From Crocinitomicaceae bacterium (GTDB lineage: Bacteria > Bacteroidota > Bacteroidia > Flavobacteriales_D > Crocinitomicaceae): DNA of 64,000 nucleotides. Of the stretch, positions 50,701 through 60,400 are shown in pieces. The first letter of the stretch is position 1; each line of letters opens with the position of its first letter. The position numbers and the translations under genes are program-made. The stretch is taken from positions 620,001 through 684,000 of the forward strand of contig JADJGJ010000001.1 in NCBI GenBank assembly GCA_016708105.1. Reading direction: 5' to 3'. The notes beneath the pieces were generated by a model. The model was not told the origin of the DNA. It ran no database searches and saw only the letters and a list, made by a program, of their open reading frames with translations.

Positions 50701-51710
50701 AATTTTCACCAGATGGACAGTCGATTTACTTAGTGGGTGAAATTTTTAGTGATAATCTTTTTACTTATCCACCGCCAAGCGGAGACTCCTACTTCCAAGG
50801 CACTCGTTTTTGGGCTAAGAGCGTATTTGATCTTTCTCTGCGCCCTGCCGGATTCATCTTCAAAACTGATTTGTCGGGAACAATTCAATGGTCAACCTAT
50901 TATAGTTATTGGGAATATCAAGATGAAGAATTTCCAATGCGTTTACAAGAAATAAGTTTTGCGCCAAATGGAAATTTCTTCATTTCTGGTCAGCAAACAC
51001 GACATTATCTTTCAGATACTCCGCAGATGTCAGAATACAACATCCCTTTACCCTTGGCTCAACCAGTAGGCTTTTATTATTTTGATTCACCAACCTATAC
51101 ACCATACAAAGGAGGAACTTATCAAGAAAGCTTTATCATTGGATTCAACCAGACCGATGAACTTTTGTGGGCAACATATCTTGGAGGTTGGCAAACAGAT
51201 CAAGTTAAGTCGATATCTGTGTCCAACAATGACCGGCTTTATTTTAGTGGGGCTGCATATACTATTAATAGCGTCGATGCCCTCGATCCCGACTTCATAG
51301 GTGCTAGTGCCACTGAAGAAGAAATATACAGCCTAGAAGACTGGGAATATAATACCGCTGCAGGCAGTAATGATTGGTTCAACGGTGATGGGGCTGGAGA
51401 CCAGTGTGAATTCGCAGGATTTTTTGAGGTTTCGGGTTTGGATAATTCAACGTTGAGTGAATCAGAAGTAAATCAATCAGGAGAGATGACGGTTTATCCT
51501 AACCCAAATAGTACTTCTGTATTATTTATATCAATTGGGTCTGATATTGTTCAATCCGTCAAAATTTATTCAATTACAGGCGAATTAATTTACTGTTACA
51601 ACCAAATAGGCATAAAATACGTTAATATTGAAGTGTTAGCCAGAGGAACCTATTTAATAGAATGCCAAGGTTCTGAAGGAATTTATAAATCGATGTTTGT
51701 AGTGAGTTAA
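47772..51710 (+). CDS. Giant T9SS-secreted SBBP-repeat protein (1312 aa)
   Basis: Signal peptide (1-23, NNSFAQ). The N-terminal ~430 residues are SBBP-like propeller units (NIITLKYDSDGTLLW, LIVLKYDSAGNQVW). A middle beta domain follows (~450-670), then a second set of classical SBBP repeats (MKLNNEIEIEWATYYGGTGGEAGLSIAV; VFITGTSNSSDFPL; LLWATYLGG). The C-terminal T9SS type A domain has MTVYPNPNSTSVLF. Unlike the two other giants it has no protease domain. Its stop overlaps the next start (TAATG). Its upstream region contains cassette copy 2, so it may share regulation with 24326-27928. Confidence 0.88.
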   Translation: MKQFFAYLTPVIIVLYSANNSFAQKLLQENWESNYTHQDSIFNVSTDLDANGDVFVTGYVVDLTEGRNIITLKYDSDGTLLWSNIYHFGSDDRGFKNLCDGTGNVYTLGRISNGGTSSLIVLKYDSAGNQVWAFSHTIGVTNEPSDMLINSDGNIVILGDALVGGQHDVILAEINPFGSLVANYQYDSGANDYPVNLDGTTGKIALGLTIDDGLTISSRLIQFNNSLTVDWYKDLTYGGLYEVRAIKYDQNNDLISLINNNDSLNEAVLFKYSSIGDSLWTKNLDAGNTYEPGKSLFIDGFNNAIATYVHNGQSEVSVNLVNENGELEWNKYYYSGGLDFKNFSVISDNTRIIVAGTESNLVTSNMVMFSLNYDAVLRWQYHENGNGGNRNQLTDFDFNTNNHILMTGQIKYGTLYQIAVFDLVEEDAFNAPDVSNAPTGTLAYFPYFNQTKDINGNTIEGLCFYGNLNSNGNFLFNKSLIHTEILNDGDTTTIDSVIRWDFTFMGDFRPQVPTGINPSGYYVNYYYADVQREKIDAFKKVIYSNAYEKIDMEIGANYFGNTIFFIVKPGADYHEISWNINGASVSVNSDGSLSCTSNGHIQTYQKPIVYQLDSFGNPVQIGYSTPTYGYALDVSQTVAFHFPTGFYDTSKPLIIELTQTGTSQNKSSEDNFKWCSYIRLPNETAFGEAKINKIDTDDNNNSYYVGQLESSGLSAFPTTPGILVDVPQGYVDMTVMKLNNEIEIEWATYYGGTGGEAGLSIAVGLSSTSPKVFITGTSNSSDFPLVGLVGSYLQNSTGESCIVQLDHDGTADWSTRFEAKLNDCEIVENKIFVVGTFGIQTPPLLDDGVNYYSENGKGYIANFKPGGFFSHGTYFGTTAADPDGYCEITAIDWNGLQNYALTGITTSPSFNHVNAPGINFTTYGGIHTDAFIASVHTLGNIDFAYYIYSPPYSEGPSIPIGYDLYYYPEGDRGNDIKFSPDGQSIYLVGEIFSDNLFTYPPPSGDSYFQGTRFWAKSVFDLSLRPAGFIFKTDLSGTIQWSTYYSYWEYQDEEFPMRLQEISFAPNGNFFISGQQTRHYLSDTPQMSEYNIPLPLAQPVGFYYFDSPTYTPYKGGTYQESFIIGFNQTDELLWATYLGGWQTDQVKSISVSNNDRLYFSGAAYTINSVDALDPDFIGASATEEEIYSLEDWEYNTAAGSNDWFNGDGAGDQCEFAGFFEVSGLDNSTLSESEVNQSGEMTVYPNPNSTSVLFISIGSDIVQSVKIYSITGELIYCYNQIGIKYVNIEVLARGTYLIECQGSEGIYKSMFVVS

Positions 51711-52969
51711 TGCGAAACACATTCATACTATATTTGATACTATCGGCAACGGGATTAAATGCTCAGTGGAATCTAATCTCGCCGTCTGTTGGATTAGATC
51801 ATTCATATAAGGATGTGTTTTTTGTGAATGCAGATACTGGCTTCGTTGTTGGAGGAGTGCAAGGTGAAGGTGCTATACTTAGAACGACGAATGGTGGAAT
51901 AGATTGGGATACCACTACAACATTTGAGCTGGTTGGAAGTACTTTTATTTCCCTCACTTCAATTTATTTTCCAGATGATTCGGTAGGTTATACTATTGGT
52001 TCAGGCAGAATTTTTAAGACCACAAATTGTGGTGTTGATTGGTTTGAAATTGATACCACTAATACCTTTAATTCCAATGCAAATACTGACATAATTTTTG
52101 TGAATGTTGACACTGGCTTCTATGGTTATACTGACTTTGGTTCGGCCTGTTTCAGAACGACAGATGGTGGCTATACATGGTTTCCTGACCCAATCCTTCC
52201 CGGAATAAGAAAATTTAATTGTTATAACGGAAACTATTTTGCCGGAACGAGTGGTTGGGCATTTTTAGATATAGCCACATTAACTTGGCAAATCTTTGAC
52301 AATAACATCACGCCTTATTATCATTACGTGAATACAATAATATTTAACAACAGGATCTTTGTAATTGGTGATAAAATGGGTGGATCGTCTTTTGGAGTCC
52401 TCTCTTATTCTGACAATCTTGGCTTGGACTGGACAACACTTTATATTGATCCGGGAAGACTGGAGGAAATTACCCTAATCAACGATACACTTTGGCAGAT
52501 GTGTGGAGAGTTCAATGGAACATTAAGAAGTATTGATGGTGGTAATTCATGGCATTATACGGATGCTGATAACTTTGAAACGGCTATGTACAAAGATTTT
52601 CATGAGTTTTGTTTTGTCAATGATACGGTTGGGTATGCCGTTTCTCAAAATGGAATTTACAAAACAACAAATGGTGGTGGAGCATCAATTGGTGATGCAT
52701 TTTTCTTTCCACCGGATTTGGGTGTTTCAGAATTCAATATTAGCGCTATTCAGATTTATCCCAACCCAGCTCAACAAGAAGTTACTTTCACTGGTGTTTC
52801 AACGGAAAACTCCAATTTAATCATGTACTCATTAGACGGCAAAGAAGTCTTGCACAAGCAAATGCAAGGAGAACATAATGTAGATATTTCTGACTTGGAA
52901 AGTGGCATTTATTTAGTTAAATTGGTTGTAGATAATACACTGTACACTGCAAAATTTATTAAGAAGTAG
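51710..52969 (+). CDS. T9SS-secreted BNR/Ycf48-like propeller protein (419 aa)
   Basis: Signal peptide (1-18, GLNAQ). Repeated units pair VFFVNADTGFVVGG / YFPDDSVGYTIGSG / IFVNVDTGFYGYT / CFVNDTVGYAVSQ with LRTTNGGIDWDTT / FKTTNCGVDWFEI / FRTTDGGYTWFPD / LRSIDGGNSWHYT, i.e. BNR/Asp-box repeats of a Ycf48-like beta-propeller. A T9SS type A domain closes it (AIQIYPNPAQQEVTF to KFIKK). Translationally coupled (TAATG) to the giant protein upstream, suggesting joint export. Structured repeat copy 4 follows. Confidence 0.87.
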   Translation: MRNTFILYLILSATGLNAQWNLISPSVGLDHSYKDVFFVNADTGFVVGGVQGEGAILRTTNGGIDWDTTTTFELVGSTFISLTSIYFPDDSVGYTIGSGRIFKTTNCGVDWFEIDTTNTFNSNANTDIIFVNVDTGFYGYTDFGSACFRTTDGGYTWFPDPILPGIRKFNCYNGNYFAGTSGWAFLDIATLTWQIFDNNITPYYHYVNTIIFNNRIFVIGDKMGGSSFGVLSYSDNLGLDWTTLYIDPGRLEEITLINDTLWQMCGEFNGTLRSIDGGNSWHYTDADNFETAMYKDFHEFCFVNDTVGYAVSQNGIYKTTNGGGASIGDAFFFPPDLGVSEFNISAIQIYPNPAQQEVTFTGVSTENSNLIMYSLDGKEVLHKQMQGEHNVDISDLESGIYLVKLVVDNTLYTAKFIKK

Positions 52970-53018
52970 AAACGAGCGACTCACAGAGTGCTGATGTATT
53001 GAGTCTATGAAACACTAA

Positions 53019-53140
53019 ATAAAAATCCCCATCATCTCTGACAGGGATTTTTAAGTTATCAATTGTAAGCTAAGGATTAAAAACTCCCTCTTTTGTGTCT
53101 CCATTCGGGCTTTTGAGACCCCTGATGTTTGCGGGAGGAA
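53019..53140 (+). repeat. Structured dispersed repeat, copy 4
   Basis: Part A hairpin AAAAATCCC ... GGGATTTTT (terminator-like); part B from ACTCCCTC to GGGAGG with the inner GTCTC / GAGAC stem. It is almost identical to copy 3 and lies between the secreted-protein pair and a convergent T9SS gene. Confidence 0.82.
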
Positions 53141-53155
53141 AGTCAAAAATAATTA

Positions 53156-54298
53156 TTATTCAACTACAAATTTTTGTTCTAATATTCTGCCGTCTGGATA
53201 GATCAATATTGCAAAGTAAATTCCCTTGGCAAAATGTGCAGTTTCAATTTGCGCTTGATTTTGACCGGAAATGTTAGTTGTCAAAATTTGCTTTCCGCGA
53301 ATGTCATTAATTATCAAAACATTTTCTTGAGCCGTATTTTCAAAAACAATATACAAGTATGATTGAGCTGGATTAGGATAAATCAAAAACGCATTGTTGT
53401 TCTCAATAATTCCCGTAAAATCAGCCTCAAAACATGTCGTCGTATCTGAACAACCATTTTCAGTAATTACACAAGCGTAATGTCCGTTTTGAGTTGCGGT
53501 ATAACTCTGATTTGTTGCACCACTTATTTCAGAAAATGAATCATCACAATCTACCCATTGGTAATCTGCAACAATTGAATTTGCTGTAAAAGTGACACCA
53601 GCTTGTGTAGCAACAACATTTACCTGTGGTTGAACATCTAAGTTAGTGATGACAACACTGTCACAGCCTGAGATTACCGAAACAAGATAGCTATTGTGTG
53701 TCAAATCTGAAGTGATTGTTGAAGCAGTCGTTCCATCAGGATAAGTGTAATCACTTCCATAACAAACTGAAATTGTTTCTTCAGTTTGATACTGAATGTC
53801 ACCGGTAATTGAAATGTCAAAATCACATTGCGCTGGTTGAGTTACGCCTGCCCCAGTATTTACGCCGTTGATTTGAATTAAATAGGCAGTGTTTGAACTT
53901 AACCCAAAGGCTGAGGTAACATTAAAATTAGTTGATCCACCTCCACAAGCAGCTATTGGTGTATATGTTGTAACGTCACATTCCGTCGATGCGTTGATCA
54001 TTGTTACGCTTATTTCTTGACCCATTGTAACATCAGGATTGAAAGTAAGATTACTTAATGAAACGGTTACAAATCCACCAGAAGAACCAGTCGTAAATTT
54101 GTACCAGACAGTCGCTGCATTTAATGTGCAAAAGTTATAGTCTGTTGTTGAAGTTGTCGTCGCCCCAATAGTCGTTCCTGACAGAGTAAGACCAGGGCAA
54201 AGTGGAATTGCATTAGAGCATAAATTGTTTGTTGGTTGCGCAAAAATTGCACAACTCATCAAGCAAAATGCAGGTATGAAAATTGAGAGAATATTCAT
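53156..54298 (-). CDS. T9SS-secreted hypothetical protein (380 aa)
   Basis: Signal peptide (1-20, AIFAQ). The N-terminal domain is Thr/Ser-rich and beta-structured (NLCSNAIPLCPGLTLSG, ATVWYKFTTGSSGGFVTVSLS), typical of adhesin-like Bacteroidota surface proteins. Residues ~165-300 include two Ig/PKD-like units with cysteines (VCYGSDYTYPDGTT; ADYQWVDCDDSFSEISGATNQSYTAT; GHYACVITENGCSDTT). A T9SS type A tail ends in LEQKFVVE after FLIYPNPAQSYLYI. Probably surface-exposed; ligand unknown. Confidence 0.83.
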   Translation of the reverse strand: MNILSIFIPAFCLMSCAIFAQPTNNLCSNAIPLCPGLTLSGTTIGATTTSTTDYNFCTLNAATVWYKFTTGSSGGFVTVSLSNLTFNPDVTMGQEISVTMINASTECDVTTYTPIAACGGGSTNFNVTSAFGLSSNTAYLIQINGVNTGAGVTQPAQCDFDISITGDIQYQTEETISVCYGSDYTYPDGTTASTITSDLTHNSYLVSVISGCDSVVITNLDVQPQVNVVATQAGVTFTANSIVADYQWVDCDDSFSEISGATNQSYTATQNGHYACVITENGCSDTTTCFEADFTGIIENNNAFLIYPNPAQSYLYIVFENTAQENVLIINDIRGKQILTTNISGQNQAQIETAHFAKGIYFAILIYPDGRILEQKFVVE

Positions 54299-54419
54299 AA
54301 AACAAAGTTAATTGACTAAATGTAGCAAAAATGTTGATAACGTTGGGAAAAATGATAGTATTAATTGCTTATTTTTTGTAAGATTTTGGGGTAATTCTAA
54401 CTATATTTGAAAGATACCT

Positions 54420-54881
54420 ATGGCAAAAAAAAAGAATTCAAATAGCACTGAAGAGTCGAGGAGTGAAAACGATTCAAAATTTGATCGTGAAATCTTTCAA
54501 CGAGCCATTGAAAGTTCGGAGAATGATTTTGAAAAAAATCTGACTTATATAAGTGCCGGATCGTTGGGGTTGTCATTAGCTTTTATCGAGAAAATAGTTC
54601 CATTAGAATTTGCAAAGTGTAAAATATTTTTGATTCTTGGATGGACGTTGTTGACTATAACGTTAGCAACAAATCTTGCTTCACATTTAATTTCAATATT
54701 TTTTATTTCCAAATCAAGAGATGATTACGATTCTCAAAATAAGGATAGTGAAAAGAACGTAAAAAGTAGAAACAAAATTATTAGCGGAATAAACTGGGCT
54801 ACTCTTGTTTTACTAATTCTTGGAATAGGATCAATAGTTTATTTTTCATCAATTAATATAATTTGTAATGGCAAAGGATAA
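54420..54881 (+). CDS. Small membrane protein, first gene of defence-like locus (153 aa)
   Basis: A charged N-terminus (MAKKKNSNSTEESRSEND; ~30 residues), an amphipathic stretch (FQRAIESSENDFEKNLTYIS), and three hydrophobic helices: AGSLGLSLAFIEKIVPL (~45-60), IFLILGWTLLTITLATNLASHLISIFFI (~72-98) and INWATLVLLILGIGSIVYFSS (~125-145). No known family. It resembles small multi-helix effectors in size and layout. It overlaps the next miniprotein gene by 14 bp. Confidence 0.65.
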   Translation: MAKKKNSNSTEESRSENDSKFDREIFQRAIESSENDFEKNLTYISAGSLGLSLAFIEKIVPLEFAKCKIFLILGWTLLTITLATNLASHLISIFFISKSRDDYDSQNKDSEKNVKSRNKIISGINWATLVLLILGIGSIVYFSSINIICNGKG

Positions 54882-54978
54882 TAGCAAGAAAAAATCTGGT
54901 GGTAAGCGAGAAGGTTTTGGACGCACAATACCAAAACCAAAACCAGAAGTAAAACCTAAAACAAAGCAAGATGAGTAA
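54868..54978 (+). CDS. Lys/Pro-rich miniprotein with GRxIPxPxP motif (36 aa)
   Basis: MAKDNSKKKSGGKREGF followed by GRTIPKPKPEVKPKTKQDE. It is too short for standard gene calling, but the frame overlaps both neighbours (14 bp with the upstream membrane protein, 8 bp with the next miniprotein) and shares GRxIPxPxP with that miniprotein, which argues for a real gene. The proline-rich basic tail would be extended; it may be a ligand for a neighbouring protein. No known family. Confidence 0.5.
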   Translation: MAKDNSKKKSGGKREGFGRTIPKPKPEVKPKTKQDE

Positions 54979-55111
54979 AGGAAAGTCAAATGACAGTGGT
55001 AAAGGTGGTGAGGTAATTAAAGAGGGTAGAAATATTCCTGTGCCTCCGCCTGCATCTGGGAATCAAAGTGGAAATCAATCAGGAAGTTCATCTTCTGAAA
55101 AGGGCAAATAA
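54971..55111 (+). CDS. Gly/Ser/Pro-rich miniprotein with GRxIPxPxP motif (46 aa)
   Basis: MSKGKSNDSGKGGEVIKE, then GRNIPVPPPASGNQSG and a Ser-rich end (SSSSEKGK). It carries the same GRxIPxPxP core as the preceding 36-aa product and a Lys end, so the two look like divergent duplicates. It lies between the small membrane protein and the 786-aa-frame membrane protein, 16 bp before the ATG at 55128. Function unknown. Confidence 0.5.
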   Translation: MSKGKSNDSGKGGEVIKEGRNIPVPPPASGNQSGNQSGSSSSEKGK

Positions 55112-55127
55112 ACTTGTTCAGTCGGAA

Positions 55128-57428
55128 ATGCCAAGTCTTGACAAAGCAGAGAATCTTGCAACGTTGGTCATTACCATCTTGGGTGTTGCATATCCAATTA
55201 TTCTTGAAATTAATTCAAGATTGAACGATAAATATGGTTCAAGAATTATTGTTAAACTATTTGAACAATCTCGTGAGTACAGATATTTCATAGCTGTCCT
55301 TATCAGTTCACTTGTCGTTTTGCTACTATGGGTGTTAGACCGCCCTCCATTATTTGATTTCTCTTGCTTCAAACCAATAATATTAAATTCAGCTACCTTG
55401 CTGTTAATATTGTTCTCGATTGGCTTGACAATTTCATTTTTCCACTTGGTAAAATTGACGTTGATCTTTAATAATCCAGAAAAACTAATTAATTATCTCA
55501 AGTTTAAATGTCTTTCTGATGAATCTTCGGAGAGATTGTCTGAAATCGGCCTAATGGATATTTTTCTGCTTTCCATCAAGAAGCAAGATCATCCGGCTGC
55601 CTCAGAAATTGGTAGATTTTTTTACACAGCGTTTCAAAAAGAAAGAATAAAACAATCGGGTAAACCAGTGGTTTACCCTGATAGATATTATCAGTTGGTT
55701 TATAGAGCAATTGAAGAATTAAGAGTAATAAAGGATAATCGAAACAGATCAATTGAGGTCAGAACATCAGGTTCAATTTGGTTATTAGGTGAATTAAAGG
55801 ATACTAAAATCTCTGATGAAACCTATCGATGGATATGGAGAAATTTGAGTTTGGCAATTGAGTATGATGATGATGAGTTAGTGATTCATCATTGGAAAAC
55901 GGCACATCAATATATGGAGTATTCGTTCGATCGAATTTATCCTGAATTTGCACGAACACCTCCCTTCAATCAGCTTAATGAGGACGAAGTTGAGGAGAGA
56001 GAAAAGGAGAGAAATAAATTCCTTCGATTTCATATAGCCCTCGGTGGATTATTGATGTATAAACAAAGGTACAAGTGTATTTCTCGGATGTTTTCTTACA
56101 CTCAAAGCGAACCACCAAGATATCCCTTGCTGCCAAATAACATGACAACGATTTTTGAAGTTTACAGTAAATTTCGGGATCGATACGATCAAGAATACAA
56201 TTGGATTTCTAACATTTTTCCTTTTCCAGATTCAGAAGGTATTGGATCTGAAAATTTAATACGAAAGTGGGTGTTTCATTATTTGGCCGTTCTTTTTCTT
56301 CGTCAATTTACATTGCATAGTTATCTCATAATTGATAAACCAATTAATTTGCCTGAAATTCCAAAGAGTCAAAGTGAGAAAAGGCATTGGCTTGAAGGTC
56401 TGGAATATTTTGAGAAAACGGTATCATCCTATTTGGGCAATCAACAATTATTAGATGTTTTAGGGTTTAATTATTACTTTGATTCTGAAGAAGAGTACTT
56501 GCGTGATAGAACCTTGGGAGTTCAAGAAGGATGGAGCAACTTTTTTGAAAGATTAAGAACCAAGATATTGGAGCAGTTTCAAGTGGAAGGTCAGGAAATT
56601 GAACTTGATCAAACTAAAGTTAACCAATTCAAGGAGACGAGTAGAAAAACCTTGAATGAATTTCTTCAGTTAACTGCAACCATCTCAAACGAAGATTTGT
56701 CTGATACTAACTCAGTTCCAATAAACGAATGGAAGAGTGGCGGGCAGAAGGTAATTATGGACAAGGAAGCATACGGGGTTCTGGATGAAATATATTATCA
56801 TGAACGGGATTCTTTTTTGTCAGATATATTAGTAGAAAATTTGCGAAATTTAGTTGGATACACATTTGAAGTCACCAAGACATTGACATTTAATATCAAA
56901 CGTGAAGAAATGACTAAGGCTCTTGAATCCCTGAACCTAAACAAAAATCACATTATCGTAAATTTTGGGATGATGCTTTTCGACAATAAAGTTGAAGCCG
57001 GGACAAAGCACTTACTTGGAGAAACCGAAGTTATTAATTTTGGATTTTCAAGAGGAACGTTTCCAAGTCTATTTATTCTCTGTAAATCTGATCTGCCAAA
57101 AATTATTTGCAATCCAATCTCTGAAGAGGAGGTCAAAAAATATGACTTAAAGAAATTGAGTGAAAGATTTGAAGTTTATTGGAACGTGTTAGATTTAAAC
57201 AAGTTTCCTGATGAAGTGGCGTTGGAATATCCGCAGGGCAGAGAGTTGAACGAGCTAAAAAGATCAGCTTTACTTTATCTTGAATTGGATTTTCAGATTA
57301 AATGGAAAAAAGATGCCAGAGTTTTGCAAATATTTGAATATTCACAGTATCATCACAAAGGAATTCCAGCCCCATTAGATCAAATTAAATTTGAATGGAC
57401 TTGTAATCAAGAAAATATTAAAGAATGA
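55128..57428 (+). CDS. Large membrane-anchored hypothetical protein (766 aa)
   Basis: Start placed at ATG 55128 (MPSLDKAENLATLV); a GTG at 55068 would give 786 residues but overlaps the miniprotein gene. Three N-terminal membrane helices: ATLVITILGVAYPIIL, YFIAVLISSLVVLLLWVL and SATLLLILFSIGLTISFFHLV. A ~640-residue cytoplasmic part follows with no recognised motif; it is helical and charged (RYYQLVYRAIEELRVIKDNR; DEDEVEEREKERNKF-type stretches). It overlaps the ISP-type restriction enzyme start by 4 bp (ATGA). It may be a sensor or effector of the locus; that is inference. Confidence 0.75.
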   Translation: MPSLDKAENLATLVITILGVAYPIILEINSRLNDKYGSRIIVKLFEQSREYRYFIAVLISSLVVLLLWVLDRPPLFDFSCFKPIILNSATLLLILFSIGLTISFFHLVKLTLIFNNPEKLINYLKFKCLSDESSERLSEIGLMDIFLLSIKKQDHPAASEIGRFFYTAFQKERIKQSGKPVVYPDRYYQLVYRAIEELRVIKDNRNRSIEVRTSGSIWLLGELKDTKISDETYRWIWRNLSLAIEYDDDELVIHHWKTAHQYMEYSFDRIYPEFARTPPFNQLNEDEVEEREKERNKFLRFHIALGGLLMYKQRYKCISRMFSYTQSEPPRYPLLPNNMTTIFEVYSKFRDRYDQEYNWISNIFPFPDSEGIGSENLIRKWVFHYLAVLFLRQFTLHSYLIIDKPINLPEIPKSQSEKRHWLEGLEYFEKTVSSYLGNQQLLDVLGFNYYFDSEEEYLRDRTLGVQEGWSNFFERLRTKILEQFQVEGQEIELDQTKVNQFKETSRKTLNEFLQLTATISNEDLSDTNSVPINEWKSGGQKVIMDKEAYGVLDEIYYHERDSFLSDILVENLRNLVGYTFEVTKTLTFNIKREEMTKALESLNLNKNHIIVNFGMMLFDNKVEAGTKHLLGETEVINFGFSRGTFPSLFILCKSDLPKIICNPISEEEVKKYDLKKLSERFEVYWNVLDLNKFPDEVALEYPQGRELNELKRSALLYLELDFQIKWKKDARVLQIFEYSQYHHKGIPAPLDQIKFEWTCNQENIKE

Positions 57429-60400
57429 TTTTAGACCAATACATAACCAACATCAACAAACGCTACAAACTCGGCAACGCTACTGAGCACACCTTCAGAG
57501 GTGACTTGCAGCAGTTAATTGAAAGTTTGTTACCAGGCATCAGCGCAACCAATGAACCGAAGCGGCAATCATGCGGAGCGCCGGATTACATCTTGATGAA
57601 AAAAGATATTCCGGTTGGGTTTATTGAAGCGAAGGATATTGGTGATTCAGATTTGGACGGAACAAAAAAAACCGGAAACAAAGAACAGTTTGACCGTTAC
57701 AAGGCATCACTCGGTAATATCATCTTTACAGATTATTTGAGTTTTCATTTGTATCGTGAAGGTGTGTTGGTGACAAAAATTTCGATTGGTGAACTTCAAG
57801 GAAATTCAATTGTACCTGTTTCAAAAAATTTCAATGAGTTTACCAATCTGATCACAGATTTTGGTTCGCATGTTTCACAGTCCATCAAAAATCCAAAACG
57901 GTTGGCTGAGATGATGGCGGGTAAAGCTCGGTTATTATCGGATGTTATTGAAAAGGCATTGAACAGTGATGATGATAACCATGAGAATAGTACGCTGCGT
58001 GAACAAATGAAAGCGTTTAAAGAAATTCTTATTCACGATATTACACCAAAAGGATTTGCAGATGTCTATGCACAAACAATTGCGTATGGAATGTTTGCTG
58101 CACGTTTGCATGATCCAACTTTACCAACTTTCAGCAGACAGGAAGCTGCGGAATTAATTCCAAAAACAAATCCGTTTTTGCGCAAATTGTTTGGTTACAT
58201 AGCAGGGCCGGATATTGACGACCGCATCAAGTGGATTGTAGATAGTTTAGTAGATATTTTTCTGGCGTGCAACGTGCGTGAAATTTTGAAAAATTATGGT
58301 AAGTCAACCAAAATGGAAGACCCTATTATTCACTTCTACGAAACCTTTTTGAGTGAGTACGATCCAAAATTGCGCAAAGCAAGAGGTGTTTGGTACACGC
58401 CGCAACCAGTAGTTGATTTTATTGTACGTGCGGTAGATGATATTTTGAAATCTGAATTTGGTTTGAAAGAAGGTTTGGCAGATACCAGCAAAACAAAAAT
58501 TAAAGTAAATCTTCAAGCAACAGACAAACGCTACAAAGACAATATCAAAACGGTTGAAGAAGAAATTCACCGTGTTCAAATTCTTGACCCCGCAACAGGA
58601 ACAGGAACCTTTTTAGCAGAAGTGGTCAAACACATTCACAAAAAATTTGAAGGGCAAGAAGGTATCTGGAGTAATTATGTTGAAACACATTTGCTGCCCA
58701 GGCTGAACGGTTTTGAGTTATTGATGGCAAGTTATGCTATGGCGCATTTGAAATTGGATTTGCTTTTAACTGAAACCGGATTCAAACCTAAAAAGGAACA
58801 ACGTTTCAGAGTTTACCTCACGAATAGTTTAGAAGAAAGTCACCCAGATACCGGAACGCTTTTTGCTAATTGGTTAAGCTCGGAGGCCAATGAGGCTAAT
58901 CGAATTAAACGTGAGACGCCAGTTATGTGTGTAATTGGTAATCCGCCGTATGCTGTGAGTAGCACTAATAAAAGCGATTGGATTGATAACCTCATTAATG
59001 ATTATAAGCAAAATTTAAAAGAAAAAAGTTATAATTCTCTTTCTGATGATTATGTAAAATTTATTCGATTTGGCCAACATTTCATTGAAAAGAATGGAAG
59101 TGGAATCTTGGCATATATTTCAAATAATAGCTTCATTGACGGAATCGTGTTTCGTCAAATGCGAAAGAGCTTAATGGAATGCTTCGACAAGTTATATATT
59201 TTAGATCTGCATGGAAACTCGAAGAAAAAAGAAACTGCCCCTGATGGTGGGGCAGACCAGAATGTATTTGATATTATGCAGGGCGTTTCAATCAATATTT
59301 TCATTAGAAAGGATGGAAAAAGAAATCAATCTCTTGGTAAAGTAGCGCACTTCGATCTATTTGGGAAGAGGGAAGTGAAATACGATTTTTTAATTAATAA
59401 TTCTTTGAAAAGCATTTCCTGGTGTGAACTAAATCTAAATGCCCCAAACTATTCTTTTATTGCGAGGGATATTGACTTAGAAATTATTTATAATGAAGGG
59501 TTTGATTTATCTAAGCTTTTTGTCCAAAATAGCTCAGGGATTGAAACGAGGAAGGATTATCTGGTTGTGGCATTTGATGAAACAAAACTAAAACAGGTCA
59601 TACAAGATTTTAAAGATCTCGATGAAGATAGTATTGCTAAAAAATATAATGTAAATAATGATAGTAGAGATTGGAAAATTGGTGCAGCCAAAAATGATAT
59701 AATCCGAAACAATCCAAAGATTGAAAATATTCTTTCAAAACCATTTGATGTTCGTAAAATTATTTATACTGGCATTACCAAAGGTATCGTCGGTTATCCG
59801 ATGTATAACAATTTCAAGCATTTTATAGACCGCGATAATCTGGGTTTGGTACTGAAAAGAGGCAGGTTACTTGGAAGTAATAGTAATTTCTCACATGTTT
59901 TTATTACCAATTGCCTCACGGACAAAAACTTTTTGGCTGACCAATCGTACGTACTTCCTCTTTATCTTTATTCCGACGCAGGGGGCCAACAAAGTATTGA
60001 GCAATCAGTCGAAAGAAGAGCAAATCTTGACCCTGCAACAATTGCTGATATTGCGAAGAGCATTGGAATCGAATTTTTTCCTGAAACCAAGTCCAATAGC
60101 AATTCGTTTAATGCCGTTGATTTATTAGATTATATTTATTCTGTTTTGTACTCACCATTCTACCGAGTGAAATACAAAGAATATTTAAAAATTGATTTCC
60201 CAAGAATTCCCTATCCAAAAGATCAAAAAAAATTCTGGCAATTGGTTGGATTGGGTGGTGAGTTGCGCCGTTTGCATTTGTTGGAATCTTTGACAGTTCA
60301 AAAATACATCACCAAATATCCGGTTGATGGAGACAACATGATCACCAAAATAAAATTTGAAAACGGAAAAGTTTTTATCAATGACACGCAATACTTTTCA

